Below are positions 6,460 through 14,500 of a DNA stretch of 48,572 nucleotides, piece by piece; position 1 is the stretch's first letter; the number at the start of each line of letters is the position of its first letter. The translations under genes were made by a program, and so were the position numbers. Source of the DNA: CALMZN01 sp964443785 (lineage in GTDB: Bacteria > Patescibacteriota > Patescibacteriia > UBA1558 > GWA2-36-10); assembly GCA_964443785.1 (NCBI GenBank), contig CAYUER010000004.1, positions 1 through 48,572 of the forward strand. The letters are read 5' to 3'. The notes under the pieces are model-generated. The model was not told the DNA's origin, did no database searches, and saw only the letters and a list, made by a program, of their open reading frames with translations.

Positions 6460-7123
6460 GAGTGATATCAAAAAAGATTTGCAAAATGTGTATGACTCTA
6501 TAGCCAAAGACTTTTCTAATACTAGATATGTGCCTTGGCAGGAGTTATCCGTTTTTATACCATATTTGCCTGACGGGGGCAAGATTTTAGACTTGGGTTG
6601 TGGCAATGGTCGCTTGTTGAAAGTGATCCAATCAGCTGGTAAAAAATACGAATATTTGGGTGTTGATTTTAGTGCTCAGTTATTAGAACAAGCTCGTCAG
6701 CAATTTCCAGATGAAAATTTTGAGCAAGCCGACATGAGTAAACTAGATTTTCCAAGCAATAGTTTTGATGTCATTTGTCTCGTGGCTTCTTTTCATCATC
6801 TAGATAACAAAAAAGAAAGAGAGGAATTGTTAAATAAAATGTATTGTTGGTTGAAACCCGGTGGAGTACTTTTTATGACCAACTGGAATCTACTGCAGCC
6901 AAGGTATATCCAATATATTTTCAAAAATATTACACAGAAAAAATCTTGGAATGATTTTTTTATACCTTACACCTCACCAGATAGGCAGAGTGTCAATTGG
7001 CGCTACTATCATCATTTTACCAAATTAGAGCTAAAGTCTTTATTATTAAAAGCTGGTTTCAAGCTAGAACCATTGGGTCTTTACAAAAGTAAATACAATT
7101 TAAATTGTCTAGTGAAAAAATAG
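6458..7123 (+). CDS. Trm9/ALKBH8-like SAM methyltransferase (candidate tRNA cm5U methyl-esterase-forming enzyme)
   Basis: 221 residues, class I Rossmann methyltransferase. The N-terminus QNVYDSIAKDFSNTRYVPWQ (residues 9-28) matches the hallmark of eukaryotic Trm9/ALKBH8 (VY..IA..FS.TRY.PW). SAM motif I is DLGCGNGR (45-52). SFHHLD (111-116) and RYYHHF (182-187) are also Trm9-like. Trm9 methylates cm5U34 to mcm5U34, the step after Elp3, and this gene is divergent from elp3 with overlapping start codons (CATG, 6457-6460). The Trm9 assignment is inference from motifs and context; generic class I methyltransferase is the fallback. The open frame extends upstream to 6335 but that part is antisense to elp3 and was excluded. 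No Trm112-like partner is visible. Confidence 0.8.
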   Translation: MSDIKKDLQNVYDSIAKDFSNTRYVPWQELSVFIPYLPDGGKILDLGCGNGRLLKVIQSAGKKYEYLGVDFSAQLLEQARQQFPDENFEQADMSKLDFPSNSFDVICLVASFHHLDNKKEREELLNKMYCWLKPGGVLFMTNWNLLQPRYIQYIFKNITQKKSWNDFFIPYTSPDRQSVNWRYYHHFTKLELKSLLLKAGFKLEPLGLYKSKYNLNCLVKK

Positions 7124-7125
7124 AG

Positions 7126-7533
7126 CTACTTTAGATCTAAAAATTCTTCTTCATCATCAAAGCCATAGTCATAAACAATCTCCTCACCTTTGGAGATTTT
7201 TTTGAGGGCTTTCATCATCAGATAGCGATCATTTCTATGTTTTGGGTAATAGATATCAGCGTTGGGATTTTTTCGATCATGATTGTAGATCGATCCATAG
7301 CCAAACATGATGCAGTCTTTGCGATGAGTTTCCAAATACATTGGATAAAAGGTCAATAAGTCAGATTCATTGTCCAGATATTTCACATCTTTTTTGGATA
7401 GATAAATGACGGGGAAAGTTTCAATGATTTCTCCTTTTTTGATATCAGCGGTGGCGACCACACCTAGTCCTTTGCCGGGAGTTTCCACAATTTTGATTTT
7501 GGTTGGCGGGATGATTTTGAATTTTTTGGTCAT
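7126..7533 (-). CDS. SET-domain protein (putative protein-lysine methyltransferase)
   Basis: 135 residues forming essentially one minimal SET domain: GKGLGVVATADIKKGEII (residues 20-37), GYGSIYNHDRKNPNAD (78-93) with the NHD variant of the NHS core, and KKISKGEEIVYDYG (111-124) with the catalytic-tyrosine motif. It ends in an acidic tail (DDEEE). There are no post-SET cysteines. SET proteins transfer methyl groups from SAM to lysine side chains; the substrate here is unknown. Its ATG overlaps the stop of the upstream HAD gene by 4 bases (ATGA), implying translational coupling. It ends 2 bases from the convergent methyltransferase gene. Confidence 0.85.
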   Translation of the reverse strand: MTKKFKIIPPTKIKIVETPGKGLGVVATADIKKGEIIETFPVIYLSKKDVKYLDNESDLLTFYPMYLETHRKDCIMFGYGSIYNHDRKNPNADIYYPKHRNDRYLMMKALKKISKGEEIVYDYGFDDEEEFLDLK

Positions 7534-8177
7534 ATTTTATTTTTAAAATGTATTTTTATATTTTCAAAAACTTGTGGCCAATTGGGGCAAGGAATGACAT
7601 GGAGCTGGCTATCAGTCCTATGATGATCATAGAGAAATATTGTGCCTTCGTATCCTTTGTTTAAAAATTCCAATAGTTTAGCATTGTCATCGATGATGCC
7701 TAAAATTTGGGGGTATAGTTCTTGTAAAACTCCAGCCTTCCATTTATTGCCTTCAGGGTGCGGGACACTCATGGGTTTGCAGATAATCGGTGCCACTGGA
7801 AAACCATGTTTATCAAGCCAAATTTTTGTGCCTTCTATGACACTGGTCGGTCGGACAGTGATATAAGCTGCTACCGGTATGATTTCATTTATTTTATTTA
7901 AATAAATATTAGCATCTTCAATAAGCGGTAGATTTTCTTGTAGCTCATTCGAGTGTATTTCTTTGTCTATCCATTGTTTGGCTTCATCGTGTTGCCAGTA
8001 GGGGACATTGCTAGTGTAGCGGTATTTTTCGATGATTTCTTTGACTGATAAATTTTCAGGATTGCCAAAATTTTCTTGGAGTTTGGATACTAGATGACCG
8101 ATAGTATAAGACAAAGTCTCATCAATATCAACCGCCAAGCCGGCAATTTCAATTTTTGGGAGAATATTTTTATTCAT
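7530..8177 (-). CDS. HAD-superfamily hydrolase
   Basis: 215 residues. HAD motif I DIDET (nucleophile D17, acid/base D19), motif II threonine in YITVRPTS (T107), a motif III lysine near 145-147 (NKWKAG), and motif IV GIIDDN (D163, D164) are in order. The helical insert between motifs I and II (about 30-90) is a C1-type cap. A HAD phosphatase acting on a small phosphorylated metabolite or nucleotide is likely; the substrate cannot be read from sequence. Translationally coupled to the SET gene. It is divergent from the phosphohexomutase gene, with a 13-bp palindrome between them. Confidence 0.82.
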   Translation of the reverse strand: MNKNILPKIEIAGLAVDIDETLSYTIGHLVSKLQENFGNPENLSVKEIIEKYRYTSNVPYWQHDEAKQWIDKEIHSNELQENLPLIEDANIYLNKINEIIPVAAYITVRPTSVIEGTKIWLDKHGFPVAPIICKPMSVPHPEGNKWKAGVLQELYPQILGIIDDNAKLLEFLNKGYEGTIFLYDHHRTDSQLHVIPCPNWPQVFENIKIHFKNKI

Positions 8178-8197
8178 GGCCTAAGTTTAGCCAATTT

Positions 8198-8225
8198 TTT
8201 ATAATATGTAAATTGCCCTGGGCAA
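8198..8225 (-). promoter_or_regulatory. Candidate promoter of the HAD-SET pair
   Basis: Minus strand: TTGCCC (8220-8225), 16 bases, TATAAA (8198-8203). The -35 hexamer is one arm of the palindrome TTGCCC-T-GGGCAA (8213-8225), which could be an operator. Modest match. Confidence 0.4.
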
Positions 8226-8236
8226 ATAGCTTTCGA

Positions 8237-8266
8237 TTGTGTTTTTTTGGGGCATTATGATAAAAT
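8237..8266 (+). promoter_or_regulatory. Candidate promoter of the phosphohexomutase gene
   Basis: TTGTGT (8237-8242), 18 bases, TAAAAT (8261-8266). An upstream TTG start at 8247 would lie inside this promoter, which supports the ATG at 8292. Confidence 0.5.
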
Positions 8267-8291
8267 AATACATATTATTAATATCAAATAT

Positions 8292-9659
8292 ATGGATGCT
8301 AGTATTTTTCGCTCTTATGATGTGCGCGGTATTTATCCTCAGCAAATAGATATAGAGCAGGCCAAGCAGATAGCCTTAGCCTATTTGAGCGTAGTCAGTC
8401 GTAAACTTCATCGGCCAGTACATAGTTTGAAGATAGTGGTAGCGCGTGATGTGCGCGAAGCTTCTGAGCCATTGATGATGGCAGCCTTGGAGATATTTTT
8501 GCAATATGGAGTAGAGGTTTATGATTTGGGTTTGGTTTCTATCAATGATTTTTATTTTGCCCTGGGTCACTACAAGTACAATGCTGGATTCATGGCTACA
8601 GCTTCGCACAATCCTGCTCAGTATGGCGGATTTAAGATGGCTATCAATAGTACGGAGTATACTGATAGTATAAAATTTTTGAGTGGTCAACAAATATACA
8701 AGGAAATGGATCGTCTGGCTGATTTTCATCCCGAGCAGAAAAAAGGCAAATTAAAAAATCAGGATATCAGCAAAGATCATATCAAACATATTTTATCTTT
8801 TGTTGATGTCAAAAAAATAAAAAAATTAAAAGTTTTAGCTGATACTGGCAATGGCATGGTTGGTTTGATTTTGCCAAAATTATTTGACAAGTTACCAGTG
8901 GAGTTGATTAGTATTTTTTCTGAGCTTGATCCCAAGTTTGCCAATCGTCCACCAAATCCTCTAGCCAAAGATGCTCATCTAGCAGCTAGCAAAGAATTAT
9001 TGAAACATAAGGCTGACCTAGGTGTGATGTTTGATGTCGATGGTGATCGCATGTTTTTGATCGATGAAAAAGGGCAATTTATCAAAGGTGATATGACTTT
9101 ACTTTTGATTGCTAAAATGTTGCTCAAAAAAGAAGTCGGGGCTGGCATTGTCTATAATCTGATTTGTTCGCACGCTGTCCCTGAGCTGATCACCCAATGG
9201 GGTGGGCGAGCTATCCGTAGTGAAGTCGGCTATATCAATCTAGCGAGGCATATGCATCTAGAGCACGGCATCATGAGTGGAGAAGTGTCTGGTCATTTTG
9301 CTTTTAAAAATAATTTTTACGCCGACTCTGGCTTGATTGCCTTGGTCTTGGCACTGCAAGCAATTTCAGAAGATGGTCGACCACTTTCAGAGATTATCAG
9401 TGATTTCAATCTATATTGTCGGGCCGATGAGCTCAATGTAGAGGTGGAAAATATTGCAGCTAAACTAGAGAAATTACGCTATCACTATCGAGATAATATC
9501 AAAGACGAAATTGATGGCCTGACTGTCGAGCTGGCTGACTGGTGGTTCAATGTCCGCCCATCAAATACTGAGCCATTATTGAGAGTGACTGTCGAGGCCA
9601 AAGATAAGCAGTCAGCCGAGCAACATCAGCAGGAGATTTTACAAGTAATCAAGAGCTAA
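8292..9659 (+). CDS. Phosphomannomutase/phosphoglucomutase (alpha-D-phosphohexomutase)
   Basis: Interconverts hexose 1- and 6-phosphates for sugar-nucleotide and exopolysaccharide synthesis. 455 residues from the ATG at 8292 (MDASIFRSYDVRGIYP). The phosphoserine loop is TASHNP (S105). The Mg-binding loop is FDVDGDR (247-253), the sugar-specificity loop GEVSGH (330-335), and the C-terminal phosphate-binding loop RPSNTEPLLRV. The GEVSGH loop is typical of bifunctional PMM/PGM enzymes. Its stop TAA at 9657-9659 overlaps an ATG that begins a truncated copy of the murI start (see 9659-9718). Confidence 0.93.
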   Translation: MDASIFRSYDVRGIYPQQIDIEQAKQIALAYLSVVSRKLHRPVHSLKIVVARDVREASEPLMMAALEIFLQYGVEVYDLGLVSINDFYFALGHYKYNAGFMATASHNPAQYGGFKMAINSTEYTDSIKFLSGQQIYKEMDRLADFHPEQKKGKLKNQDISKDHIKHILSFVDVKKIKKLKVLADTGNGMVGLILPKLFDKLPVELISIFSELDPKFANRPPNPLAKDAHLAASKELLKHKADLGVMFDVDGDRMFLIDEKGQFIKGDMTLLLIAKMLLKKEVGAGIVYNLICSHAVPELITQWGGRAIRSEVGYINLARHMHLEHGIMSGEVSGHFAFKNNFYADSGLIALVLALQAISEDGRPLSEIISDFNLYCRADELNVEVENIAAKLEKLRYHYRDNIKDEIDGLTVELADWWFNVRPSNTEPLLRVTVEAKDKQSAEQHQQEILQVIKS

Positions 9660-9718
9660 TGATTGGAGTTTTTTCCCGCGTAGCGGGACCCCGCTGCGCG
9701 GGGGATTCAGTAGGCTAA
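9659..9718 (+). pseudogene. Vestigial duplicate of the murI 5' end carrying a 30-bp palindromic insert
   Basis: The 14 bases ATGATTGGAGTTTT (9659-9672) recur exactly 100 bases later as the start of murI (9759-9772), and GATTCAG recurs likewise (9704-9710; 9774-9780). Read in frame, the first copy encodes MIGVF, then ten inserted residues, then DSVG and a stop; murI reads MIGVFDSGFGG. The insert (9674-9703) is a GC-rich near-perfect palindrome whose length keeps the frame. Probably not a functional gene. Confidence 0.5.
9675..9702. repeat. GC-rich palindrome: 13-bp inverted repeat, each arm itself a hairpin
   Basis: CCCGCGTAGCGGG (9675-9687) and CCCGCTGCGCGGG (9690-9702) are inverted repeats with one mismatch (a G-T pair in RNA) and a 2-base centre. 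Each arm also folds alone (CCCGC...GCGGG). No T-run follows on either strand, so it is not a standard terminator. Confidence 0.7.
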
Positions 9719-9758
9719 TTGGTTATAAAAATTTTTAAATGAAAAGAATTATAAGGTT

Positions 9759-10598
9759 ATGATTGGAGTTTTCGATTCAGGCTTTGGAGGTTTAACAATT
9801 TTTAAAGCTATTGAAAAAAAATTACCCCACTTTGACTATATTTATCTTGGTGACAATGCTCGCGCACCGTATGGCAATCATAGCCAAGAAGTGATTTATG
9901 AATATACTAAGCAAGCGGTCGATTATTTGTTTAGCCTGGGTTGTGATTTGATAATTTTGGCTTGTAATACAGCTTCGGCCGAGGCTTTGCGTAAATTGCA
10001 GCAGGAATATTTGCCCAAGCAATATCCGCATAAAAATATTTTGGGAGTTATCAGACCATTAGCCGAGGCCGCAGGTGTGGCTACAAAAAATAAAGTAATA
10101 GCAGTCATGGGTACTCGCAGTACCGTAGAGTCAAAATCATACATCAGAGAATTGCAGTTGCAGGACCTGCCTCGCCAGACGCGAGTCAAGGCGGGTAAAA
10201 AAATCAAAGTAGTACAACAAGCTTGTCCTTTGTTGGTTCCCTTGATAGAAGAAAATTGGGAAAAGACCCCCGAGACCAAAATGATTTTGAAAAAATATGT
10301 TCGCCCACTGAAAAGTCATTTTCCGGATACAGTTATCTTGGGTTGTACTCATTATGGTTGGCTACAAAAAGATATTCAAAGATATTTTGGCAAAAATATA
10401 AAAGTTTTGGATAGTGGTCAGATAGTAGCTGATAAATTAGCAGAGTATTTATCGAAGCATACTGAGTATGCTAAAATAAAAAAAAGTAAAAACAAAACAA
10501 TATTTTTGACGACAGATGATCATAAAAGATTTGAACATTCAGCGGAAAAATATTTAGGGAGAAAAATAAAAGCAAAAACAATTAATTTATCTAGCTAA
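9759..10598 (+). CDS. murI: Glutamate racemase MurI
   Basis: Racemises L-glutamate to D-glutamate for peptidoglycan, with two catalytic cysteines. 279 residues. DSGFGGLTI (6-14), YLGDNARAPYGNHS (29-42), LACNTASAEALR with C69, and LGCTHYGWL with C196 are all present and correctly spaced. The start is fixed by the family N-terminus IGVFDSGFGG. It is followed by ldh after 10 bases and is probably cotranscribed with it. A damaged copy of its first codons lies 100 bases upstream. Confidence 0.95.
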   Translation: MIGVFDSGFGGLTIFKAIEKKLPHFDYIYLGDNARAPYGNHSQEVIYEYTKQAVDYLFSLGCDLIILACNTASAEALRKLQQEYLPKQYPHKNILGVIRPLAEAAGVATKNKVIAVMGTRSTVESKSYIRELQLQDLPRQTRVKAGKKIKVVQQACPLLVPLIEENWEKTPETKMILKKYVRPLKSHFPDTVILGCTHYGWLQKDIQRYFGKNIKVLDSGQIVADKLAEYLSKHTEYAKIKKSKNKTIFLTTDDHKRFEHSAEKYLGRKIKAKTINLSS

Positions 10599-10608
10599 AT
10601 AAAAATAT

Positions 10609-11538
10609 ATGCAAAATAAAGTTACAATCATAGGAGCTGGTATGGTGGGCTCGACTTTGGCTTATAGTCTGGTGATCCAAGACATTGCCGAGGAAATAGC
10701 TATTATCGATATAGACCAAAAATTAGCTCAAGCCCAGGTCATGGACTTACAACACGCTGCCCCATTCACTAGACACACCAACATAAAAGTCGGTACTTAC
10801 AAAGACTGTGCTGATAGTAGTGTGGTAGTAGTCACCTGTGGCTCAGCTCAAAAGCCAGGAGAGACTCGTTTGGATTTGATAAACAAGAATACTAAAATAA
10901 TCAGAGAGGTGGTGCCACAAATATTCAAAGCCAATCCGCAGGCAGTGATTTTGATGATTACCAATCCAGTCGATGTTTTGACTTATATTGCTATTTCGAT
11001 GTTTCCCAAAAAGAAAAATCAAATTATTGGCAGCGGCACTACTTTGGATTCTGCTCGCTTTAGACATTTGTTGAGTCAAAAGTTAAATATCAATACTCAG
11101 AGTATTCATGCCTATATCATGGGTGAACATGGTGATAGTGAGTTTCCAGTCTGGAGTACAGCGACAGTCGGCAACAATCACATAGACACTTATAAGACTT
11201 TGAGCGCAAAAGATAAGCTAGCTATTTTTGATAAGGCTAAAAATGCTGCTTATGCTATCATTGCTGGCAAGCAGTCAACTTATTATGGTATTGGATCGGC
11301 TGGCGCCTCTATCATCCAATCAATTTTGCATGACAAGCGGACAGTTTTACCAGTTTCTCATTTGATCGAAAACATTTATGGCGTTAATAAAGTTTGTTTG
11401 AGTACGCCGGTCATTATTGGTCGTAAAGGCTTGGTAGGAGAGCTGCCACTACAATTGTCTAAAGAAGAAAAAGCTAGTTTTATAAAATCAGCACAAGTAC
11501 TCAAAAAAGCGATTGCCTCTGTGACAAAAATTGGATAA
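10609..11538 (+). CDS. ldh: L-lactate dehydrogenase
   Basis: NAD-dependent reduction of pyruvate to L-lactate, regenerating NAD+ in fermentation. 309 residues. Rossmann motif IIGAGMVGSTLA (7-18). The specificity loop GSAQKPGETR has glutamine Q81 at the position that is arginine in malate dehydrogenase, and catalytic R87. TTLDSARFR follows, then the catalytic histidine in MGEHGDSEFPVW (H174). The glutamine favours lactate over malate dehydrogenase. Cotranscription with murI is likely. No clear terminator is visible in the 52 bases before the giant surface gene. Confidence 0.92.
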   Translation: MQNKVTIIGAGMVGSTLAYSLVIQDIAEEIAIIDIDQKLAQAQVMDLQHAAPFTRHTNIKVGTYKDCADSSVVVVTCGSAQKPGETRLDLINKNTKIIREVVPQIFKANPQAVILMITNPVDVLTYIAISMFPKKKNQIIGSGTTLDSARFRHLLSQKLNINTQSIHAYIMGEHGDSEFPVWSTATVGNNHIDTYKTLSAKDKLAIFDKAKNAAYAIIAGKQSTYYGIGSAGASIIQSILHDKRTVLPVSHLIENIYGVNKVCLSTPVIIGRKGLVGELPLQLSKEEKASFIKSAQVLKKAIASVTKIG

Positions 11539-11590
11539 AATTGTATAGTTTATTTGGTTGTTATAAGAATTAAAAATATATATACTATAT

Positions 11591-14500
11591 ATGTCTAATA
11601 AAATAATCCAAAGTAAAAAGCTCTGGTTTCTTAGTTTTTTAACTTTTCTGCTCCTCAGCATCAACTCTAGTCAAGCAGCTACTTCTCTAGGCTCTCGTCT
11701 TTCAGGCTACATCCTCCTCCAAGTAGAATCACTAGGAGAAGCTTGGTATATCATCCCCAAAGAACAGAAAAGAGTCTACCTCCAAAATGGTAGTGTAGCC
11801 TACCAAGCTATGCGTGAACTCTCCTTAGGTATTACCAATAGCAATCTCGCTAAAATACCAGTAGGCATAGAACCAAGGTTTAATGATGTAGATACAGACT
11901 CTGATGGCCTCTCTGACAATCTAGAAAAAGGATTAGATACTGATCCTAATAAAGCAGACACTGATAATGATGGCTTCTCTGATGGCAATGAAATAAAGAA
12001 TAACTATAGCCCTTTAGGACCAAACAAACTAAGCTATGATAATACTTTAGTTAATAGACTAAAAGGATATATCCTTTTGCAAGTAGAAAAACAAGGACAA
12101 GCTTGGTATCTAAATCCTAAAGACGGTAAAAGATACTACATGCAGGATGGAGAAGCAGCCTACAATATCATGAGATTCCTATCTTTAGGTATTACTAATA
12201 ATAATCTTAAGTTAATACCAATTTCAGATAGAAAGTTTACTAGTACCAATAATGGTAATTCTTCTTCTGCTAATCAAGGAAACAACAACAATAATAATTC
12301 TACTTCTACACCGCCGACTACACCTCCGGGTAATGGAAATGGCGGTGGAGGCGGTGGTGGCGGAGGTGGCTCCAATCCACCAAGCGCTGATACTCAAGTG
12401 CCCACAACACCGACTAATTTATTAAGCTCAATCTCAGGAACTCAAGTTTCTCTTTCTTGGACTGCATCTTCTGACAATGTTGGAGTGAGTGGCTATCAAA
12501 TACTAAGATCAACTACTAATGGTTCTGGTTATGCTCAAATTGCTACATCCAATACCAACTCATATACCAACACAGGTTTAAGTATTGGTACTACATATTA
12601 CTATGTAGTCAAAGCTTATGATGCAGCTGGTAATATTTCTGCCAATTCTAGTCAGGCTCAAGCTACGCCAGCTGATACTGTGGCACCAACAGTACCTAGT
12701 AATTTAGTTGCTTCTGCTTCTGGATCTCAAATTTCTCTTTCTTGGACAGCGGCCACCGATAATGTAGGTGTGGTACAATACTTGATTGAGAGATCTGCTA
12801 CCTCCGCTATTTCTGGTTTTACAGAAATAGCCACTAGCACAACCTCAGTATATGTTAACACTCGCTTAGCAGTTAATTCTACTTTTTATTATCGTGTCAG
12901 AGCTCAAGACGCAGCTGGTAATATTTCAGTATATTCATCAGTAGCCTCAGCCACCACTGATAATAGTATAGTTGTTCCAGATACTCAGGCGCCAACAGTC
13001 CCAAGTAGTCTTTCAGCTGCTGCCTCTGGCACACAAGTTTCTCTTTCTTGGACTGCATCTTCTGACAATGTTGGAGTGAGTGGCTATCAAATACTAAGAT
13101 CAACTACTAATGGTTCTGGTTATGCTCAAATTGCTACATCCAATACCAACTCATATACCAACACAGGTTTAAGTATTGGTACTACATATTACTATGTAGT
13201 CAAAGCTTATGATGCAGCTGGTAATATTTCTGCCAATTCTAGTCAGGCTCAAGCTACTGTACCAGTGCCAGTAGACACTCAAGCACCCACTGCTCCGACA
13301 ACTTTGACGGCAGTAGCTGCCAGTAGAGAAGTGGCTTTATCTTGGGGTGCTGCTAGTGACAATACGGCGGTGACTGGTTATCAAATTTTACGATCAACCA
13401 CCAATGGCAGTGGATATGGCTTGGTGTCTACCTCTAATACCACTGTATATGTAGATATAAATTTAACAAACGGTACTACATATTATTATGTGGTAAAAGC
13501 CTATGACGCAGCTAACAATATTTCTGCTAATTCTAATCAAGCGCAAGCTACGCCAGTCGATAGTGTGGCACCCAGTGTCCCAAGTAATTTGACAGCTACT
13601 GTTTCTGGCACACAAGTTTCTCTTTCTTGGGTAGCTTCTACTGATAATGTAGCAGTGTCACAATATTTGATAGAAAGATCAAGTAGCAATACTTCTAGTT
13701 TTACACAAATTGCTACCTCTAATACCACTTCTTATACTAATATTGGTCTCACTAATAATAATATTTATTATTACCGCGTCCGAGCGCAAGATAGTAGTAG
13801 TAATTATTCTGGATATTCTAATACGGCTAGTGCTACCGTAGGAACTGTTGTGACTAGCAACCCTAGTATCACTGCCGTGTCTGGAAGTATCAGCTATGGT
13901 CAGACGGCGACTATTACGGGAACTAATTTTGGATCAAAATCCCAAGTGAGCCCACTGGTGTATGATACTATGGAGTCGGGTAGCTTTAGTCCAAATTGGG
14001 GTTCAACCAATCAATTAATAGTTGGTTCAAATTCTGCTAACAAACGTCATTCCAATTCTAATTATTATGGTACGCAAAATTTCCAAGGCAATTTACGCAC
14101 CTACCCCAATGTGCCACCAGACGGCAGCGGTTATGGTGCTAATGGTTATTTTACTGGTTCAAATAGCCAATTGAGCGATACTTGGTATGGACGTTATTGG
14201 TTCAAGCTTGATAATAACTTTGATTTTGGCACTACTGGTGAGCCACAAGGCGATGGCAACTTGGCCAATATTAAAATATTCCGTTTGTGGAACCCAGGTA
14301 ACGTAGATGAAAATTTTGTTGCTGCTACCCAAGGTTATAATGGTGGTAATATAATTTATACTACCGAACAAACTTTGGAGACAACACATTATATGCCTAG
14401 CAATACTTCTGCTTGGACAAAAAATGTTTGGCATGTATTTGATTTTGAATTTAAAGAGGGTAGTCTAAATGCTAGTAATGGTATTTTCAGAATGTGGTTT

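Noticed and set aside
6460..6606. N-terminal extension of Elp3
   Set aside because: Antisense to the methyltransferase SAM-binding region and unlike any Elp3 N-terminus.
9660..9758. GC-rich palindrome as a terminator of the phosphohexomutase gene
   Set aside because: No T-run follows the stem on either strand; the T-run lies before it on the plus strand.
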